Below are positions 29,062 to 40,671 of a DNA stretch of 64,000 nucleotides, in pieces. Numbering within the stretch: position 1 is the stretch's first letter; the number at the start of each line of letters is the position of its first letter. Below the pieces are notes generated by a model. That model had not been told where the DNA came from. It searched no databases and saw only the letters and a program-made list of their open reading frames with translations. Source of the stretch: Micrococcales bacterium 31B (GTDB lineage: Bacteria; Actinomycetota; Actinomycetes; Actinomycetales; Dermabacteraceae); contig JAFFTF010000003.1 in NCBI GenBank assembly GCA_022803075.1, positions 218,492 to 282,491 on the forward strand, in the 5' to 3' direction. The translations under genes were made by a program, and so were the position numbers.

Positions 29062-29945
29062 CTAGGTGCGCCGCCCCACCAGGTAACGGTCGCGTCCCGT
29101 CAAATCAACGCAGGTCGCAATCGCGTCAAAGCAGGTCAACTGCCCCAGCGCGGCGCGCGTTGACTCTCCCTGCAGATCGGCGTGTTCCATCACGAACAGC
29201 CCGCCGGGGCGCAGCAGGTCCGCTGCCTTCCGCATGATGCGACGGGGCACGTCGAGTCCGTCGGCTCCCCCACCGAATAGCGACTCATGCGGATCATAGT
29301 CAAGCACCTCGGCATCACGCGGGAGCGCGGCGGCGGGAATGTACGGAGGGTTCGACACCACCACGTCGAAGGTGCCCAGGAGGTCGGCCCAGAGACCGGG
29401 TGCCGCGGCGTCCGAATGGGCAACCGTGACCGCTACTCTGGCTCGGGCCGCGTTGCGCGCCGTCAGCTCGACGCCCAGCGGGTTGATCTCGGCGGCAAAC
29501 ACCTGAACGCCGGGGCACTCCGCGGCCACGCTCACCGCGATAGTGCCGCTGCCGCTGCAGAGATCCGCCGCGCGTAGTCCGGTGGCGCCGGCCTGGGCGC
29601 GACGGTGTAACTCGTCGATGGCCGCCCCGGCAACCACCTCGGTTTCCGGCCGGGGCACGAAGACACCCCGCGCGACCTCGAGGGTGAGGTAGCGAAAACC
29701 CGTGGTGCCCACGATCAACTGCAGGGGTTCGCGCGCGCAGCGCCGCTCCAGCAATGGCCGCAGCCGCTGCTCAAAGGCAGCGAACCCTGCGGCGTCGAGG
29801 GATGGCTCCGCGAGTGGATGAAACGAGTCGCGACCGAGGGCGTGCGCGATGAGTGCCCGCGCGTCGACCTCGGGCGAGGGCACCCCCGCCGCATGCAGCT
29901 GTTCAATGGCCGCGACTAGCACTTGCCGCCACGCCGCCTGCTGCA

Positions 29946-29946
<1 letters not shown>
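29062..29946 (-). CDS. prmC: Release factor glutamine methyltransferase
   Basis: The 294-residue product has an N-terminal helical domain and a class I SAM-binding fold. Markers are Asp-Leu-Cys-Ser-Gly-Ser-Gly (motif I) and the catalytic Asn-Pro-Pro-Tyr. It methylates the Gln of the GGQ motif in release factors, which speeds peptide release. Its ATG shares a base with the prfA stop (TAATG), so the modifier is translated together with its substrate. This pairing is typical. Confidence 0.95.
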
Positions 29947-31037
<1,091 letters not shown>

Positions 31038-31097
31038 GGTGACTTTCCGATGAGTGTGCTCGGCGACGGCCGATGGGAATCCAGCGGGGAATACAAA

Positions 31098-31134
31098 CGA
31101 CGCCGGTACTCACCTGGGGCGAGTACCGGCGTCG
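31098..31134 (-). terminator. Strong terminator/attenuator after rpmE
   Basis: CGACGCCGGTACTC (31098-31111) and GAGTACCGGCGTCG (31121-31134) form a perfect 14-bp stem with a 9-nt loop. On the minus strand this is followed by TTTGTATT. It lies 9 bp past the rpmE stop, so it ends rpmE mRNA or limits read-through into prfA-prmC-tsaC-wecA-atp. Confidence 0.9.
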
Positions 31135-31142
31135 CGAGAAGG

Positions 31143-31349
31143 CTACTTCTTGCCGTAGCGAGCCTGGAAGCGAGCCACGCGGCCGCCCGTGTCGAGGATC
31201 TTCTGCTTGCCCGTGTAGAAGGGGTGGCAGTTGTTGCAGACGTCGGCGCGAATTTCGCCCTTCGTCTCGGTGCTGCGGGTCTCGAACGTGTTACCGCAGG
31301 TGCAGACCACCGTGGTGGTTACGTACTCGGGGTGAATATCGCTACGCAT
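31143..31349 (-). CDS. rpmE: Ribosomal protein bL31, zinc-binding form
   Basis: The 68-residue product has Cys-Thr-Cys and Cys-Asn-Asn-Cys, the four cysteines of the zinc-containing (C+) type A L31, followed by the conserved His-Pro-Phe-Tyr-Thr-Gly-Lys. It bridges the two ribosomal subunits and can serve as a zinc store. It lies between rho and prfA and carries its own downstream terminator. Confidence 0.97.
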   Translation of the reverse strand: MRSDIHPEYVTTTVVCTCGNTFETRSTETKGEIRADVCNNCHPFYTGKQKILDTGGRVARFQARYGKK

Positions 31350-31515
31350 GATGTGTTTTCTCCTATGGATTCAAAGGGCCGCCGGGTCGTCAGGCTCATG
31401 ATCTTGTGATCTGCTGTCGTGAACCGGAGCCAACAGTCAAGTGTAGAGACAGTGCCCTCGGAACTCAACCGAGGAGGGTGTCGCCTTGGACACTGCCCCA
31501 CACCGGGTAGTGACG

Positions 31516-33699
31516 CTAGTTGCCGCGCTCGTCGTCGTTCGAGCCGGGCATGTTTTTGGAGACCGTCATCAGGAACTCGCCGTTCGAGTGCGTGGTCTTC
31601 AACTTGCCCAGCACGGTCTCGAGCACCATCTGAGGGTCGAGGTTGGCGAGAGCACGGCGCAGGCGCCAGATGATCTTGAGTTCTTCCGAACTCATCAGCA
31701 CCTCTTCGCGGCGCGTGCCCGACGCGTTCACGTCGACGGCGGGGAAGATGCGCTTGTCGGCCAGTCGGCGGTCCAGGCGCAGTTCCATGTTGCCGGTGCC
31801 CTTGAACTCCTCGAAAATCACCTCGTCCATCTTGGAGCCGGTCTCGATCAGGGCCGTGGCCAAGATGGTGAGCGAACCACCGTTTTCGATATTGCGGGCG
31901 GCACCAAAGAAGCGCTTGGGCGGGTAGAGGGCGCTCGAGTCGACGCCACCCGAGAGAATTCGACCGGACGCCGGGGCGGCCAGGTTGTAGGCGCGGCCCA
32001 GTCGGGTGATCGAATCGAGCAGGATCACGACGTCGCGGCCCGTCTCGACGATGCGCTTGGCGCGCTCGATGGCGAGTTCAGCGACCGTGGTGTGGTCTTC
32101 AGCGGGACGGTCGAAGGTCGAGGCAATGACCTCACCCTTCACCGTGCGCTGCATATCGGTGACCTCTTCGGGGCGTTCATCGACGAGCACGACCATGAGG
32201 TGAACCTCGGGATTGTTCGTCGTGATCGCGTTCGCGATGGCCTGCAGGATCAGGGTCTTACCGGCCTTGGGGGGAGCCACGATGAGGCCGCGCTGGCCCT
32301 TACCGATGGGCGACACGATGTCGATGATGCGGGTCGAGAGAACCTTTTCATCGGTCTCGAGACGCAGTCGCTCCTGGGGGTACAGGGGCGTGAGTTTACC
32401 GAACTCGACGCGGCTCTTGGCGTCTTCGACGGGGCGGCCATTGACGAACTCCACGCTGACCACGGCCTGGAACTTCGCCTGCTGGCGATTGTTCTGCTGG
32501 TCGCCGTCGCGCGGTGCCTTCACCATGCCGATGATCGCGTCGCCCTTGCGCAGGCCGAAACGCTTGACCATGCCCATCGCAACGTAGCAGTCGTTGGGGC
32601 CGGGCAGGTAGCCCTGGGTGCGCAGGAACGCGTAGTTGTCTTTGATGTCGAGAATGCCCTTGACCTGCAGCAACTCGTCGCCCTCATGGACCTCAATGTC
32701 TTCGTACTGTCCCATGTCGTTGCCGCGGCCACGACGCTTGCGCTCGTTGCGGTCACGGAACCGGCTGCGGCGGCGCCCGCGTCCGTCTTCGTCCTCGTCG
32801 AATTGGGCACGGTTATTGCGGTCATTGCGGTCATTGCGGTCATTGCGGTCATTGCGGTTGTTACGGCCGGAGGCCTGACCATCGTTACGATCGTTACGAT
32901 TGTTGCGATCGTTGCGGTTGTTGCGCTCGTTGCGACCCGCCGACTGGTTATCGTTGCGGCCGCCCTGCTGACGCTCTTCGGTCGATTCGCTCTCGGCGCT
33001 GGTCTCACCCGCGCGGTCGAAACGCGTGTTCCGCTCGCGGCGGTTGTTACGGTCGCGGCGATTGCCGCCGCGCTCCCACGTCGGCTTGTCGCCCTCGGCA
33101 GCTGCGCGTTCCTCGCGGGTTTGCACGACCGGCAGTTCGAGTTCGATCTCGGCAAGGCGACTGCCAGCAGCCTCGCGCGCGGGCGGCAGGTCAAGCGGGA
33201 TCGTGGCGGGGTCAATGGCAGGGGCGTCGGTCTTGGCGCCCGAGCCGCGGCGGCCACGCTGGCCCCGACGCACGCCGCGGCCCCCGGCGGAATCGGTGCC
33301 ATCGCCCGCGTCGGAGGACTCCTGCGCTGCGCCGGGCAACTCAAGATCAACGGTCGCGGGTTCGCGGGGCGACTCGGCTCGCGCCGGCGCTCCCGCTGCG
33401 GCTACCGCGCGGCGGGGCGCTCCCCGGCCCGACGAGGCCTGCTCAGCCACGGGAGCGTCCGCGGCAGTGGAGGTCGCGGTGGGTGCCTCAACCTGGGCGC
33501 CGCGGGCCTTCGTTTCGGCCGCGCGCGAGGGCGCGGCGCCGCCGTTTGCGGCGCGGTGGGCACGAATCGCAGCAACCAGGTCGGTCTTGCGCATGCCAGA
33601 GGACCCAGGCACTCCCATAGTGGAGGCCAGCTGCTGCAACTCGGGCAGGCGCATGGTTGACAGCGCAGGGAGTCGAGCGGGTGCAGTCGTTTCAGTCAC
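31516..33699 (-). CDS. rho: Transcription termination factor Rho
   Basis: The 727-residue product has an N-terminal SAP-like Rho domain (Leu-Pro-Glu-Leu-Gln-Gln-Leu, residues 10-50), then about 290 residues of insertion that is Ala/Pro-rich first and then extremely Arg/Asn/Asp-rich. The RNA-binding cold-shock domain and the hexameric ATPase follow, with Walker A Pro-Pro-Lys-Ala-Gly-Lys-Thr and Leu-Leu-Asp-Ser-Ile-Thr-Arg. The insertion makes it about 300 residues longer than E. coli Rho; such inserts are known in actinobacteria and add RNA-binding capacity. The start is a GTG preceded by AGGAGGAAAGGA. A 350-bp leader lies upstream. Confidence 0.96.
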   Translation of the reverse strand: MTETTAPARLPALSTMRLPELQQLASTMGVPGSSGMRKTDLVAAIRAHRAANGGAAPSRAAETKARGAQVEAPTATSTAADAPVAEQASSGRGAPRRAVAAAGAPARAESPREPATVDLELPGAAQESSDAGDGTDSAGGRGVRRGQRGRRGSGAKTDAPAIDPATIPLDLPPAREAAGSRLAEIELELPVVQTREERAAAEGDKPTWERGGNRRDRNNRRERNTRFDRAGETSAESESTEERQQGGRNDNQSAGRNERNNRNDRNNRNDRNDGQASGRNNRNDRNDRNDRNDRNNRAQFDEDEDGRGRRRSRFRDRNERKRRGRGNDMGQYEDIEVHEGDELLQVKGILDIKDNYAFLRTQGYLPGPNDCYVAMGMVKRFGLRKGDAIIGMVKAPRDGDQQNNRQQAKFQAVVSVEFVNGRPVEDAKSRVEFGKLTPLYPQERLRLETDEKVLSTRIIDIVSPIGKGQRGLIVAPPKAGKTLILQAIANAITTNNPEVHLMVVLVDERPEEVTDMQRTVKGEVIASTFDRPAEDHTTVAELAIERAKRIVETGRDVVILLDSITRLGRAYNLAAPASGRILSGGVDSSALYPPKRFFGAARNIENGGSLTILATALIETGSKMDEVIFEEFKGTGNMELRLDRRLADKRIFPAVDVNASGTRREEVLMSSEELKIIWRLRRALANLDPQMVLETVLGKLKTTHSNGEFLMTVSKNMPGSNDDERGN
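32811..32935. repeat. 9-bp tandem repeats coding Arg-Asn-Asp in Rho
   Basis: On the plus strand GGTCATTGC-type 9-mers recur at about 32811-32866, followed after a short break by GATCGTTAC/GATTGTTGC-type 9-mers at 32881-32935. In the rho frame they encode runs of Arg-Asn-Asp and Arg-Asn-Asn. The array lies wholly in the disordered insertion, so copy number can change without breaking the enzyme. Confidence 0.9.
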
Positions 33700-34049
33700 G
33701 AACTTTTCCTTTCCTCCTGGGCTTCAGATTGCGCAGGAAGAACGTGTGGATGAAGGAGGGCGGCTAGACGCGCCCGATGACGCAGTGATGCCAAAAACGG
33801 GTGATTCACTGCTAAATATCACTGCGGAAGACACGCTCTCGGTGCCGAACCTCACGTGGTTCGCCGAATAAGAATCTGGATGCCAGGGAGCGCCGTGCAC
33901 ATTCTGTGGATAGAAATACTTGCCGTCTGCTTCCGCTGCTACAAGAATAACACGCTGGGTAGTGAGCTCGGCAGAAGTGCCCGCGAATCCACCCTAAATC
34001 ACATCTATGCGCCAACACTCAACTACGCCGCGAGCACGAGCTTGGCACA
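33700..34049 (-). other. rho-thrB spacer, probable rho leader
   Basis: About 350 bp lies between the thrB stop and the rho GTG. I see no convincing gene, and no clear terminator for thrB. Long rho leaders are often used for autoregulation by Rho-dependent attenuation; that is a family-based guess here, since nothing in the sequence proves it. The only strong signal is the A/G-rich AGGAGGAAAGGA ribosome binding site. Confidence 0.4.
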
Positions 34050-34997
34050 TTAGGCCAGATCACCCTCGGTATCGATTAACCGCGCGCCCATCGAATCTAT
34101 TCCCGGCGAACGCATTATCCAATCGGATTCACGCGCTGCGGCCTCGCGCACGACCGGTGTTACCTGCCCGAGGTCGGCACCCAAAACCACAATAGTTGGC
34201 CCCGCACCCGACACCGTGGCCGCGAAGCCGCGCTCGCGCAGGTGGGTCACCAAGTCGGCGGTCGGACGCATCGAGTCGGCCCGATAGTCCTGATGCAGGC
34301 GATCCTGCGTGGCCTCGAAGAGTCGCGCGGGATCCTGCGTGAGCGCGTGCACCAAGAGCGCTGCCCGACCCGCATTAAATGCCGCATCGGAGTGCGGCAC
34401 GTGGCTCGGCAAAACGCTGCGGGCCTTAGCGGTCGCAAGGGTGGCCTGCGGAACGCACACGGTGACGGGAAGATCCGCCACGGCCGCGAGATTGACGCTG
34501 TGTGGCAGGTGCTCGGCATCCATCCAGGCGGCCGTGAAGCCCCCGTAAATCGCCGGCGCGGCATTGTCGGGGTGCCCCTCAAACTCGGTGGCGAGACGCA
34601 GCAATACCTCGTTCGTCAGCAGTTCGGGCTCCGACACGAGCCCCTTGGCAAGCAGCAGACCTGCCACGACGGCCGCGGCCGAGGAGCCGAGGCCACGACC
34701 GTGCGGGATCCGATTGACGCAGCGAAGGCGAATACCGGTCTGCGGTGCGTCCACGAAGTCGAACAGGTGACGCATCGCGCGCACGACCAGGTGGTCCTCT
34801 CCCTGAGGCACGGAGCCGGCGCCCTCACCGACCACGCTCACTTCGGTCGCACCCGTCACGGCACTGGCCTCGAGCAGGTCATGGATCTTGAGCGCGAGAC
34901 CCATGCAGTCAAAACCGGGCCCGAGATTTGCGCTCGTGGCGGGCACCTTCACCCGCGACTGCAGATTCGCGATCTTCATGGAGAGTGCCGTCTTCAT
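34050..34997 (-). CDS. thrB: Homoserine kinase
   Basis: The 315-residue GHMP kinase shows Val-Pro-Ala-Thr-Ser-Ala-Asn-Leu-Gly-Pro-Gly-Phe-Asp near the N-terminus, the ATP-binding Gly-Arg-Gly-Leu-Gly-Ser-Ser-Ala-Ala, and the C-terminal Ser-Gly-Ala-Gly-Pro-Thr. It phosphorylates homoserine on the way to threonine. It is last in hom-thrC-thrB, starting 13 bp after thrC. An internal ATG at 34979 is an equally plausible start, since neither has a strong ribosome binding site. Confidence 0.95.
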   Translation of the reverse strand: MKTALSMKIANLQSRVKVPATSANLGPGFDCMGLALKIHDLLEASAVTGATEVSVVGEGAGSVPQGEDHLVVRAMRHLFDFVDAPQTGIRLRCVNRIPHGRGLGSSAAAVVAGLLLAKGLVSEPELLTNEVLLRLATEFEGHPDNAAPAIYGGFTAAWMDAEHLPHSVNLAAVADLPVTVCVPQATLATAKARSVLPSHVPHSDAAFNAGRAALLVHALTQDPARLFEATQDRLHQDYRADSMRPTADLVTHLRERGFAATVSGAGPTIVVLGADLGQVTPVVREAAARESDWIMRSPGIDSMGARLIDTEGDLA

Positions 34998-35010
34998 CAG
35001 CAGCCGAACT

Positions 35011-36072
35011 TCATGACAGACCGAGGGCCTTTGCCGCGGCTGCTACTGTCGGCTCAATCTCGATGGGCTTCACGTCTGCTGAGGACAGTGCCGTTTCGAT
35101 GTCCTTCAGTCCATTACCCGTCACGGTGATGACGATGCGCTTTCCGCGCGGCAACGTGCCTGCCTGGGCATTCTTCAGCAGGCCCGCGACACCTGCCGCG
35201 GAGGCCGGCTCCACGAACACGCCGACCTCGGCCGCGAGCAGCGCCTGCGCCTGCAAAATCTCGGCATCGGTCACGGCCTCGAACTTGCCGCCCGAATCGC
35301 GCTGCGCCGTGACCGCGAGGTCCCACGACGCGGGAGCGCCAATGCGAATGGCCGTGGCGATGGTTTCGGGCTCGAGCACCGGCTCACCCTTGACGAGCGG
35401 CGCGGCACCGGCGGCTTGAAAACCCCACATGGCCGGGCACTTCGTGGAGACCTTGTCGTTGAAGTACTCCAGGTAGCCCATCCAGTACGCCGAGATGTTG
35501 CCCGCGTTGCCCACCGGCAGCAGGTGCATGTCCGGGGCGTCACCCAGGGCGTCGACGACCTCAAAGGCGGCTGTCTTTTGCCCTTGCAGTCGGTCGGGGT
35601 TCACGCTGTTGACCAGTGCGATGGGGTACTCGGTGTCGAGCTTGCGTGCGATTTCGAGGCAGTCGTCGAAGTTGCCCTGTACCTGAATGAGTTTCGCGCC
35701 GTGCACGATGGCTTGGGCCAGTTTGCCCTTGGCGATCTTGCCCGCAGGCAGCAACACCGCACACTGCAGTCCCGCGTAGGTCGCATACGCGGCCGCCGCT
35801 GCCGACGTGTTGCCCGTCGAGGCACACACGACCGTGCTGGCATCGGTGGCCAGCACCCGAGACATAGCCACCACCATGCCGCGGTCCTTGAACGAGCCCG
35901 TCGGGTTCGCGCCCTCGACCTTGACAAACACCTCGTTGTCCACGCGGTTGCTCAGGGCGTGCGCCGCCACGAGGGGCGTACCGCCCTCGCCGAGAGTGAC
36001 AAACGGGTCGCCGGCCGCGAACGGAAGCCGGTCAAAGTATTCGGGGATCACGCCCCGCCACGGAGTGGCCAT
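35011..36072 (-). CDS. thrC: Threonine synthase
   Basis: The 353-residue PLP fold-type II enzyme has the cofactor lysine in [10 protein letters not shown] and the phosphate-binding loop Gly-Asn-Ala-Gly-Asn. It converts O-phosphohomoserine to threonine in the cytoplasm. It is the short actinobacterial/Bacillus class. It begins 2 bp after hom and precedes thrB, a standard threonine operon. Confidence 0.96.
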   Translation of the reverse strand: MATPWRGVIPEYFDRLPFAAGDPFVTLGEGGTPLVAAHALSNRVDNEVFVKVEGANPTGSFKDRGMVVAMSRVLATDASTVVCASTGNTSAAAAAYATYAGLQCAVLLPAGKIAKGKLAQAIVHGAKLIQVQGNFDDCLEIARKLDTEYPIALVNSVNPDRLQGQKTAAFEVVDALGDAPDMHLLPVGNAGNISAYWMGYLEYFNDKVSTKCPAMWGFQAAGAAPLVKGEPVLEPETIATAIRIGAPASWDLAVTAQRDSGGKFEAVTDAEILQAQALLAAEVGVFVEPASAAGVAGLLKNAQAGTLPRGKRIVITVTGNGLKDIETALSSADVKPIEIEPTVAAAAKALGLS

Positions 36073-36074
36073 GC

Positions 36075-37466
36075 TTATGCTCCTTCGACACGCAGCAGCG
36101 AACGCACTGACTGCACGGAATCAAGATTGTTCAGGTCGTTTACGGTCGCTTCGAGGGCTCGCTCACTGGCCTCGTGGGTCACGAGGCTCAGCAGGGCTTC
36201 TCCCGACTCGGACCCGCCGGGCGCGGTCGGCACGATGACCTGCCGCACCGTGTCGATGGATACCTCGTGTTTGGCGAAGATATTGGCCACCGTGGCGAGG
36301 ACGCCCGGACGGTCAAGCACCGACAATTTCACGTAGAAACGGGTCGACACCTCGTCGATGCTCAGCACCGCGAGGTCGGCATAACGCGATTCGCCCGTGC
36401 CCCTGCCACCACGCACGCGGTGGCGAGCGGCCGCTACCAGGTCGCCGAGCACGGCAGACGCGGTCGGCGTGCCGCCCGCTCCCGCACCGTAGAACATGAG
36501 CTTGCCGGCGGCCTCAGCCTCGACAAAGACAGCATTGTAGGCGCCGCGCACGTTGGCGAGAGGATGCTCGTAGGGCAGCATGACGGGGAAGACTCGCGCG
36601 CTAACTTTCTCGCAGCCGGGCAGATCGTCACCGCAGGGCACGCGCTCAACAATCGCTAGCAATTTGATGACGTGGCCGAGTTCGTCGGCCGCCTTGACGT
36701 CTTCCGCCGTGACCTTGGTGATGCCCCCGCACTTGACGTCGTTGATGGAGACGCGAGTGTGGAACGCGAGCGACGCGAGGATGGCCGCCTTGGCAGCGGC
36801 ATCGTGCCCCTCGATGTCTGCCGTAGGGTCGGCCTCGGCGTAGCCCAACTTCTGGGCGTCTGCGAGGGCGTCGTCGAATGTTGCGCCCGTGGTCGCCATG
36901 GCGTCGAGGATGTAATTGGTGGTGCCGTTGACGATACCCAGCACTCGCTTGACCTGGTCTCCCGCCATCGATTCGCGAATGGGGCGGATCAGCGGAATGG
37001 CGCCGGCGACGGCGGCCTCGAACGAAATGTCGACGCCCGCCGCATCCGCCGCCTCGTACAGGGTGGGACCATCGGTCGCGAGTAGGGCCTTGTTGGCCGT
37101 AATCACGGAGGCCCCGTGCTCAATGGCGGTGAGCATGAGCGAGCGCGCGGGTTCAATGCCACCCATCACCTCAACCACGAGGTCTGCGCGCTTGACGAGT
37201 TGCTCGGCGTCGGCCGTCAGCAGGTCGCGGCTGATGTCGGGATGCCGTTCGCGCTGAACATCGCGCACGGCAACACCGATGAGTTCGAGGCGAGCGCCGA
37301 CGCGCGCCGTGAAGTCGTCGGCTTGACTCAGCAGCAGTCTCACTACCTGCGTGCCTACCTCGCCGCAACCGAGTACGGCCACCTTGAGCAGGGCCTCAGC
37401 CGATGCGGACCCGTACGTGGCCTGGGACTTTTCTGCCTGGTTTACCACCGGCACAACCTCAATCAT
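36075..37466 (-). CDS. hom: Homoserine dehydrogenase
   Basis: The product has about 463 residues. The Rossmann motif Gly-Cys-Gly-Glu-Val-Gly-Thr-Gln-Val lies near the N-terminus, the catalytic region has [10 protein letters not shown], and a C-terminal ACT domain (Leu-Asp-Arg-Pro-Gly-Val-Leu-Ala) gives feedback control by threonine. It reduces aspartate semialdehyde to homoserine. The start is uncertain: the frame is open to an ATG at 37505, and neither start has a good ribosome binding site. I chose 37466 because the core begins about 25 residues later. Confidence 0.93.
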   Translation of the reverse strand: MIEVVPVVNQAEKSQATYGSASAEALLKVAVLGCGEVGTQVVRLLLSQADDFTARVGARLELIGVAVRDVQRERHPDISRDLLTADAEQLVKRADLVVEVMGGIEPARSLMLTAIEHGASVITANKALLATDGPTLYEAADAAGVDISFEAAVAGAIPLIRPIRESMAGDQVKRVLGIVNGTTNYILDAMATTGATFDDALADAQKLGYAEADPTADIEGHDAAAKAAILASLAFHTRVSINDVKCGGITKVTAEDVKAADELGHVIKLLAIVERVPCGDDLPGCEKVSARVFPVMLPYEHPLANVRGAYNAVFVEAEAAGKLMFYGAGAGGTPTASAVLGDLVAAARHRVRGGRGTGESRYADLAVLSIDEVSTRFYVKLSVLDRPGVLATVANIFAKHEVSIDTVRQVIVPTAPGGSESGEALLSLVTHEASERALEATVNDLNNLDSVQSVRSLLRVEGA

Positions 37467-37540
37467 CTGTAGGAACCATGCGGGACGCCGCGCGCCCCGC
37501 GTCATAGTGTTCAGCGAGCATTCGATGCGGGCTAACCCGC

Positions 37541-38962
37541 CTACCCCACGTCGAGCGCCATCAAGTCGTCCTCGGTTTCGCGCCGCATCAGCGTGCGTAC
37601 CTCATTATCTTTGACCGCAACCACGGGCGGACGCAACGCGTGATTGTAGTTGGACGCGAGCGACCGGCAGTACGCGCCCGTGGCGGGTACCGCGATGAGG
37701 TCGCCCTCGCCCACGTCAGCGGGCAGAAACTCGTCTTTGACAATGATGTCGCCGCTCTCGCAGTGCTTACCAACCACGCGGCTGAGTCGCGGCTCGGCCG
37801 ACGAGCGCCGGTTGGCGAGCGTCGCCGAGTAGTCGGCGTCGTAGAGCGCCGTGCGAATGTTGTCGCTCATGCCGCCGTCGACGCTGATGTAGCGGCGCGA
37901 CTGGCCGCCGTCTAGCGTGACGTCCTTCGTGATGCCCACTGTGTACACCGTAAAGGTCGAGGGGCCAACGATTGCGCGACCGGGTTCAATGGAGACCACC
38001 GGGGCGGGCACCTGGTGGGCCTCGATTTCGCGGGCGACGATGTCTGCCATGCCCTTGGCGAGGGTCTCGACGGGCAGGGGCACGTGGGTGGAGTTATACA
38101 TGATGCCGTAGCCGCCGCCGAGGTCGACCTCGCCGAGTGGCAGGCCCAACTCGTTGACAATACGACCGTACAGTGCGAGCAGCCGCCGCGCAGCGACCTC
38201 AAAACCCGCCACTTCAAAGATCTGCGAGCCGATATGGCTATGCAGCCCCAGCAGCTTCAAAGCGGGCAACTCGCCCACCCGGCGGGCCGCCTCAAACGCG
38301 GCCCCCGACGCCAGCGACAAGCCAAACTTTTGGTCCTCGTGGGCCGTCGCAATGAACTCATGCGTATGCGCCTCAACCCCCACGGTGGTGCGCAGCATCA
38401 CCGGCGCCACCACCCCGACTCGCTCGGCGAGGCGCGCCACCTGCTCGATCTCCGCGAGCGAATCCACCACAATACGGCCCACGCGGTGTTCCAGAGCACG
38501 GAGGATCTCGGCGTCCGACTTGTTGTTGCCGTGCAGCCCAATGCGCTCGCCCGGCATGCCCGCTCGCAACGCCACGGCCAGCTCACCGCCCGAGCACACG
38601 TCAAGGTTCAGGCCCTCGTCGCGCACCCACCGCACCACCTCGGTGCAAATGAATGCCTTACCCGCGTAATACACGTCTACGGGCCCGCCCAACTCCTTCG
38701 AGAACGCTTCATCGAAGGCCGTCTTGAACGCCCGCGCCCGCGCCCGGAAGTCTGCTTCATCAATGACGTACGCGGGCGTGCCCACCTGCTCGGCGATGTC
38801 GGTGACCTTCAGATTACCCACCTTCAAGATGCCGCACTGCGAACCCCGGCGCACGGACTGCGGCCACAGCCCGGGCAGCAAGTCATTGACGTCGGTGGGG
38901 CGTTGCAGCCACGACGGGGCATTGAGCTGACCGTGCAGGGCACCGGCTTCGTGAGCGCGCAT
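37541..38962 (-). CDS. lysA: Diaminopimelate decarboxylase
   Basis: The 473-residue PLP enzyme of the alanine-racemase fold has the cofactor lysine in Tyr-Ala-Gly-Lys-Ala-Phe, His-Ser-His-Ile-Gly-Ser, the Gly-Gly-Gly-Tyr-Gly loop, and Glu-Pro-Gly-Arg. It makes lysine from meso-diaminopimelate. The N-terminal Met-Arg-Ala-His-Glu-Ala-Gly-Ala-Leu-His is typical of actinobacterial LysA and fixes the start. It lies 2 bp after argS and about 75 bp before hom, a common actinobacterial order. Confidence 0.96.
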   Translation of the reverse strand: MRAHEAGALHGQLNAPSWLQRPTDVNDLLPGLWPQSVRRGSQCGILKVGNLKVTDIAEQVGTPAYVIDEADFRARARAFKTAFDEAFSKELGGPVDVYYAGKAFICTEVVRWVRDEGLNLDVCSGGELAVALRAGMPGERIGLHGNNKSDAEILRALEHRVGRIVVDSLAEIEQVARLAERVGVVAPVMLRTTVGVEAHTHEFIATAHEDQKFGLSLASGAAFEAARRVGELPALKLLGLHSHIGSQIFEVAGFEVAARRLLALYGRIVNELGLPLGEVDLGGGYGIMYNSTHVPLPVETLAKGMADIVAREIEAHQVPAPVVSIEPGRAIVGPSTFTVYTVGITKDVTLDGGQSRRYISVDGGMSDNIRTALYDADYSATLANRRSSAEPRLSRVVGKHCESGDIIVKDEFLPADVGEGDLIAVPATGAYCRSLASNYNHALRPPVVAVKDNEVRTLMRRETEDDLMALDVG

Positions 38963-38964
38963 GA

Positions 38965-40608
38965 TTACATCTTTTCTGGTGCCGAAACACCCAGGAGGTT
39001 CAAACCGTTTGCGAGCACCCGGCCCGTGGCGTCATTGAGCCACAGTCGCGTGTGATGCACGGGGGCGACCGGTTCATCGCCGATCGGAGTCACGCGGCAC
39101 GACGCGTACCACGCGTGATAGGCACCCGCGATCAATTCGAGGTGACGCGCGATACGGTGCGGCTCCCGCAGCGCTCCGGCCTGAGCCACCACGCGGGGAT
39201 ATTCGCCGAGCATGGCCACGAGATCGGCCTCGCTCGCGTGATCGAGCAGCGCCGGCTCGAAGGCAGCCTCGCGCGAAACGCCCACCTCGGCGGCATTGCG
39301 CGTCACATTGCGCGTACGCGCGTGCGCGTACTGCACATAGAACACGGGATTATCGTTGCTCTTCTTCTGCAACTCTTCGGGGTTCAGCGAGATCGGCGAA
39401 TCGGCGGGGTATCGCGCCAGGGTGTAGCGCACGGCGTCCTTACCGATCCACTCGACCATCTCGGACAACTCAATGATGTTGCCCGCGCGCTTGCTGAGTT
39501 TTGCGCCCTCGATGTCGACGAGCTGACCGATCAGCACCTCGATATTGACCGCCGGGTCGTCGCCCGCACACGCGGCGATGGCCTTGAGCCGCTGCACGTA
39601 GCCGTGGTGGTCGGCGCCGAGCAGGTAGATCTTCTCGACGAAACCGCGGTCGCGCTTCGACAAGTAGTACGCCGCGTCCGCCGCAAAATACGTGGGCTCG
39701 CCATTTGCGCGGATCAACACGCGGTCCTTGTCGTCGCCGAAATCGGTCGTGCGCAGCCACACCGCGCCGCCCTGATCCATCACGTGGCCCTGCTCGCGCA
39801 GGCGTTCCACGGCCTCCTCGACCTTGCCACCCGCGTGCAGTTCAGTCTCTGAAAAGTAGATGTCGAAGAACACATCGAATTCTGCCAGCGTCTGCTGCAC
39901 CGAAGCCAACTGCAGCTTATACCCCGCCTCGCGGAACCCCTGCACGGCCTCCGCCTCCGGCAGGTCGAGCAGGCCCGGCTGCGCCGCCACTATCTGCTGC
40001 GCCAGAGCGTCGATGTACCCGCCCCGATAGCCACCCTCGGGCACGTCTTCGCCCTTGGCGCGAGCCAGAATCGAGGCACCGAACTTGTCCATCTGCGCGC
40101 CCGCGTCATTAATGTAGAACTCGCGAGTCACGTCGGCGCCGTTGGCCTTCAGGATGCGCCCCAGGGCGTCGCCCAATGCGGCCCAGCGGGTGTGACCGAT
40201 GTGCAACGGGCCGGTCGGGTTCGCCGACACGAACTCCAAGTTCATGGTGTGCCCCGCGAGCGCATCGCCCTCGCCGAAGCGCTCCCCCGCCTCAAGAATC
40301 GTGCGCGCCAGTTCGGCCGCCGCGCCCGCATCGACCCGAATGTTCAAGAACCCGGGGCCGGCGATCTCTACGCTCGCAACGCCCGCGACGGCCTCCAACT
40401 TCGACTGCACGAGCGTCGCAAAATCACGAGGGTTCATGCCCGCACGCTTGCCGAACTGCATCGCAACGTTGGTGGCCCAGTCGCCGTGATCGCGATTCTT
40501 GGGTCGCTCGACAACCACCTTTTCTGGCACCTCGATGGAGATGGCGCCCTCGGTGACCAGGGCATCAAGAACGTCGCGCAACGCGGCAGAGAGTTGATCT
40601 GGGGTCAT
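38965..40608 (-). CDS. argS: Arginyl-tRNA synthetase
   Basis: The 547-residue class I synthetase has the HIGH motif in Gly-Pro-Leu-His-Ile-Gly-His-Thr-Arg-Trp, an N-terminal Add-1 domain for the tRNA D-loop, and a C-terminal DALR anticodon-binding domain. The KMSKS region is degenerate (Lys-Leu-Ser-Lys-Arg-Ala-Gly), which is normal for ArgRS. It charges tRNA-Arg. It is the first gene of the argS-lysA-hom-thrC-thrB run. Confidence 0.97.
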   Translation of the reverse strand: MTPDQLSAALRDVLDALVTEGAISIEVPEKVVVERPKNRDHGDWATNVAMQFGKRAGMNPRDFATLVQSKLEAVAGVASVEIAGPGFLNIRVDAGAAAELARTILEAGERFGEGDALAGHTMNLEFVSANPTGPLHIGHTRWAALGDALGRILKANGADVTREFYINDAGAQMDKFGASILARAKGEDVPEGGYRGGYIDALAQQIVAAQPGLLDLPEAEAVQGFREAGYKLQLASVQQTLAEFDVFFDIYFSETELHAGGKVEEAVERLREQGHVMDQGGAVWLRTTDFGDDKDRVLIRANGEPTYFAADAAYYLSKRDRGFVEKIYLLGADHHGYVQRLKAIAACAGDDPAVNIEVLIGQLVDIEGAKLSKRAGNIIELSEMVEWIGKDAVRYTLARYPADSPISLNPEELQKKSNDNPVFYVQYAHARTRNVTRNAAEVGVSREAAFEPALLDHASEADLVAMLGEYPRVVAQAGALREPHRIARHLELIAGAYHAWYASCRVTPIGDEPVAPVHHTRLWLNDATGRVLANGLNLLGVSAPEKM

Positions 40609-40671
40609 GCCTCTAGAATATCGACGCCGCGCAGTGACGCCCAGCCAGTTCCACTTGGCGGGGAGGTGTGA

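Noticed and set aside
31486..33660. 724-codon plus-strand open frame
   Set aside because: It is antisense to rho. Repetitive Val/Ile runs are the complement of the Arg-Asn repeats, not a membrane protein.
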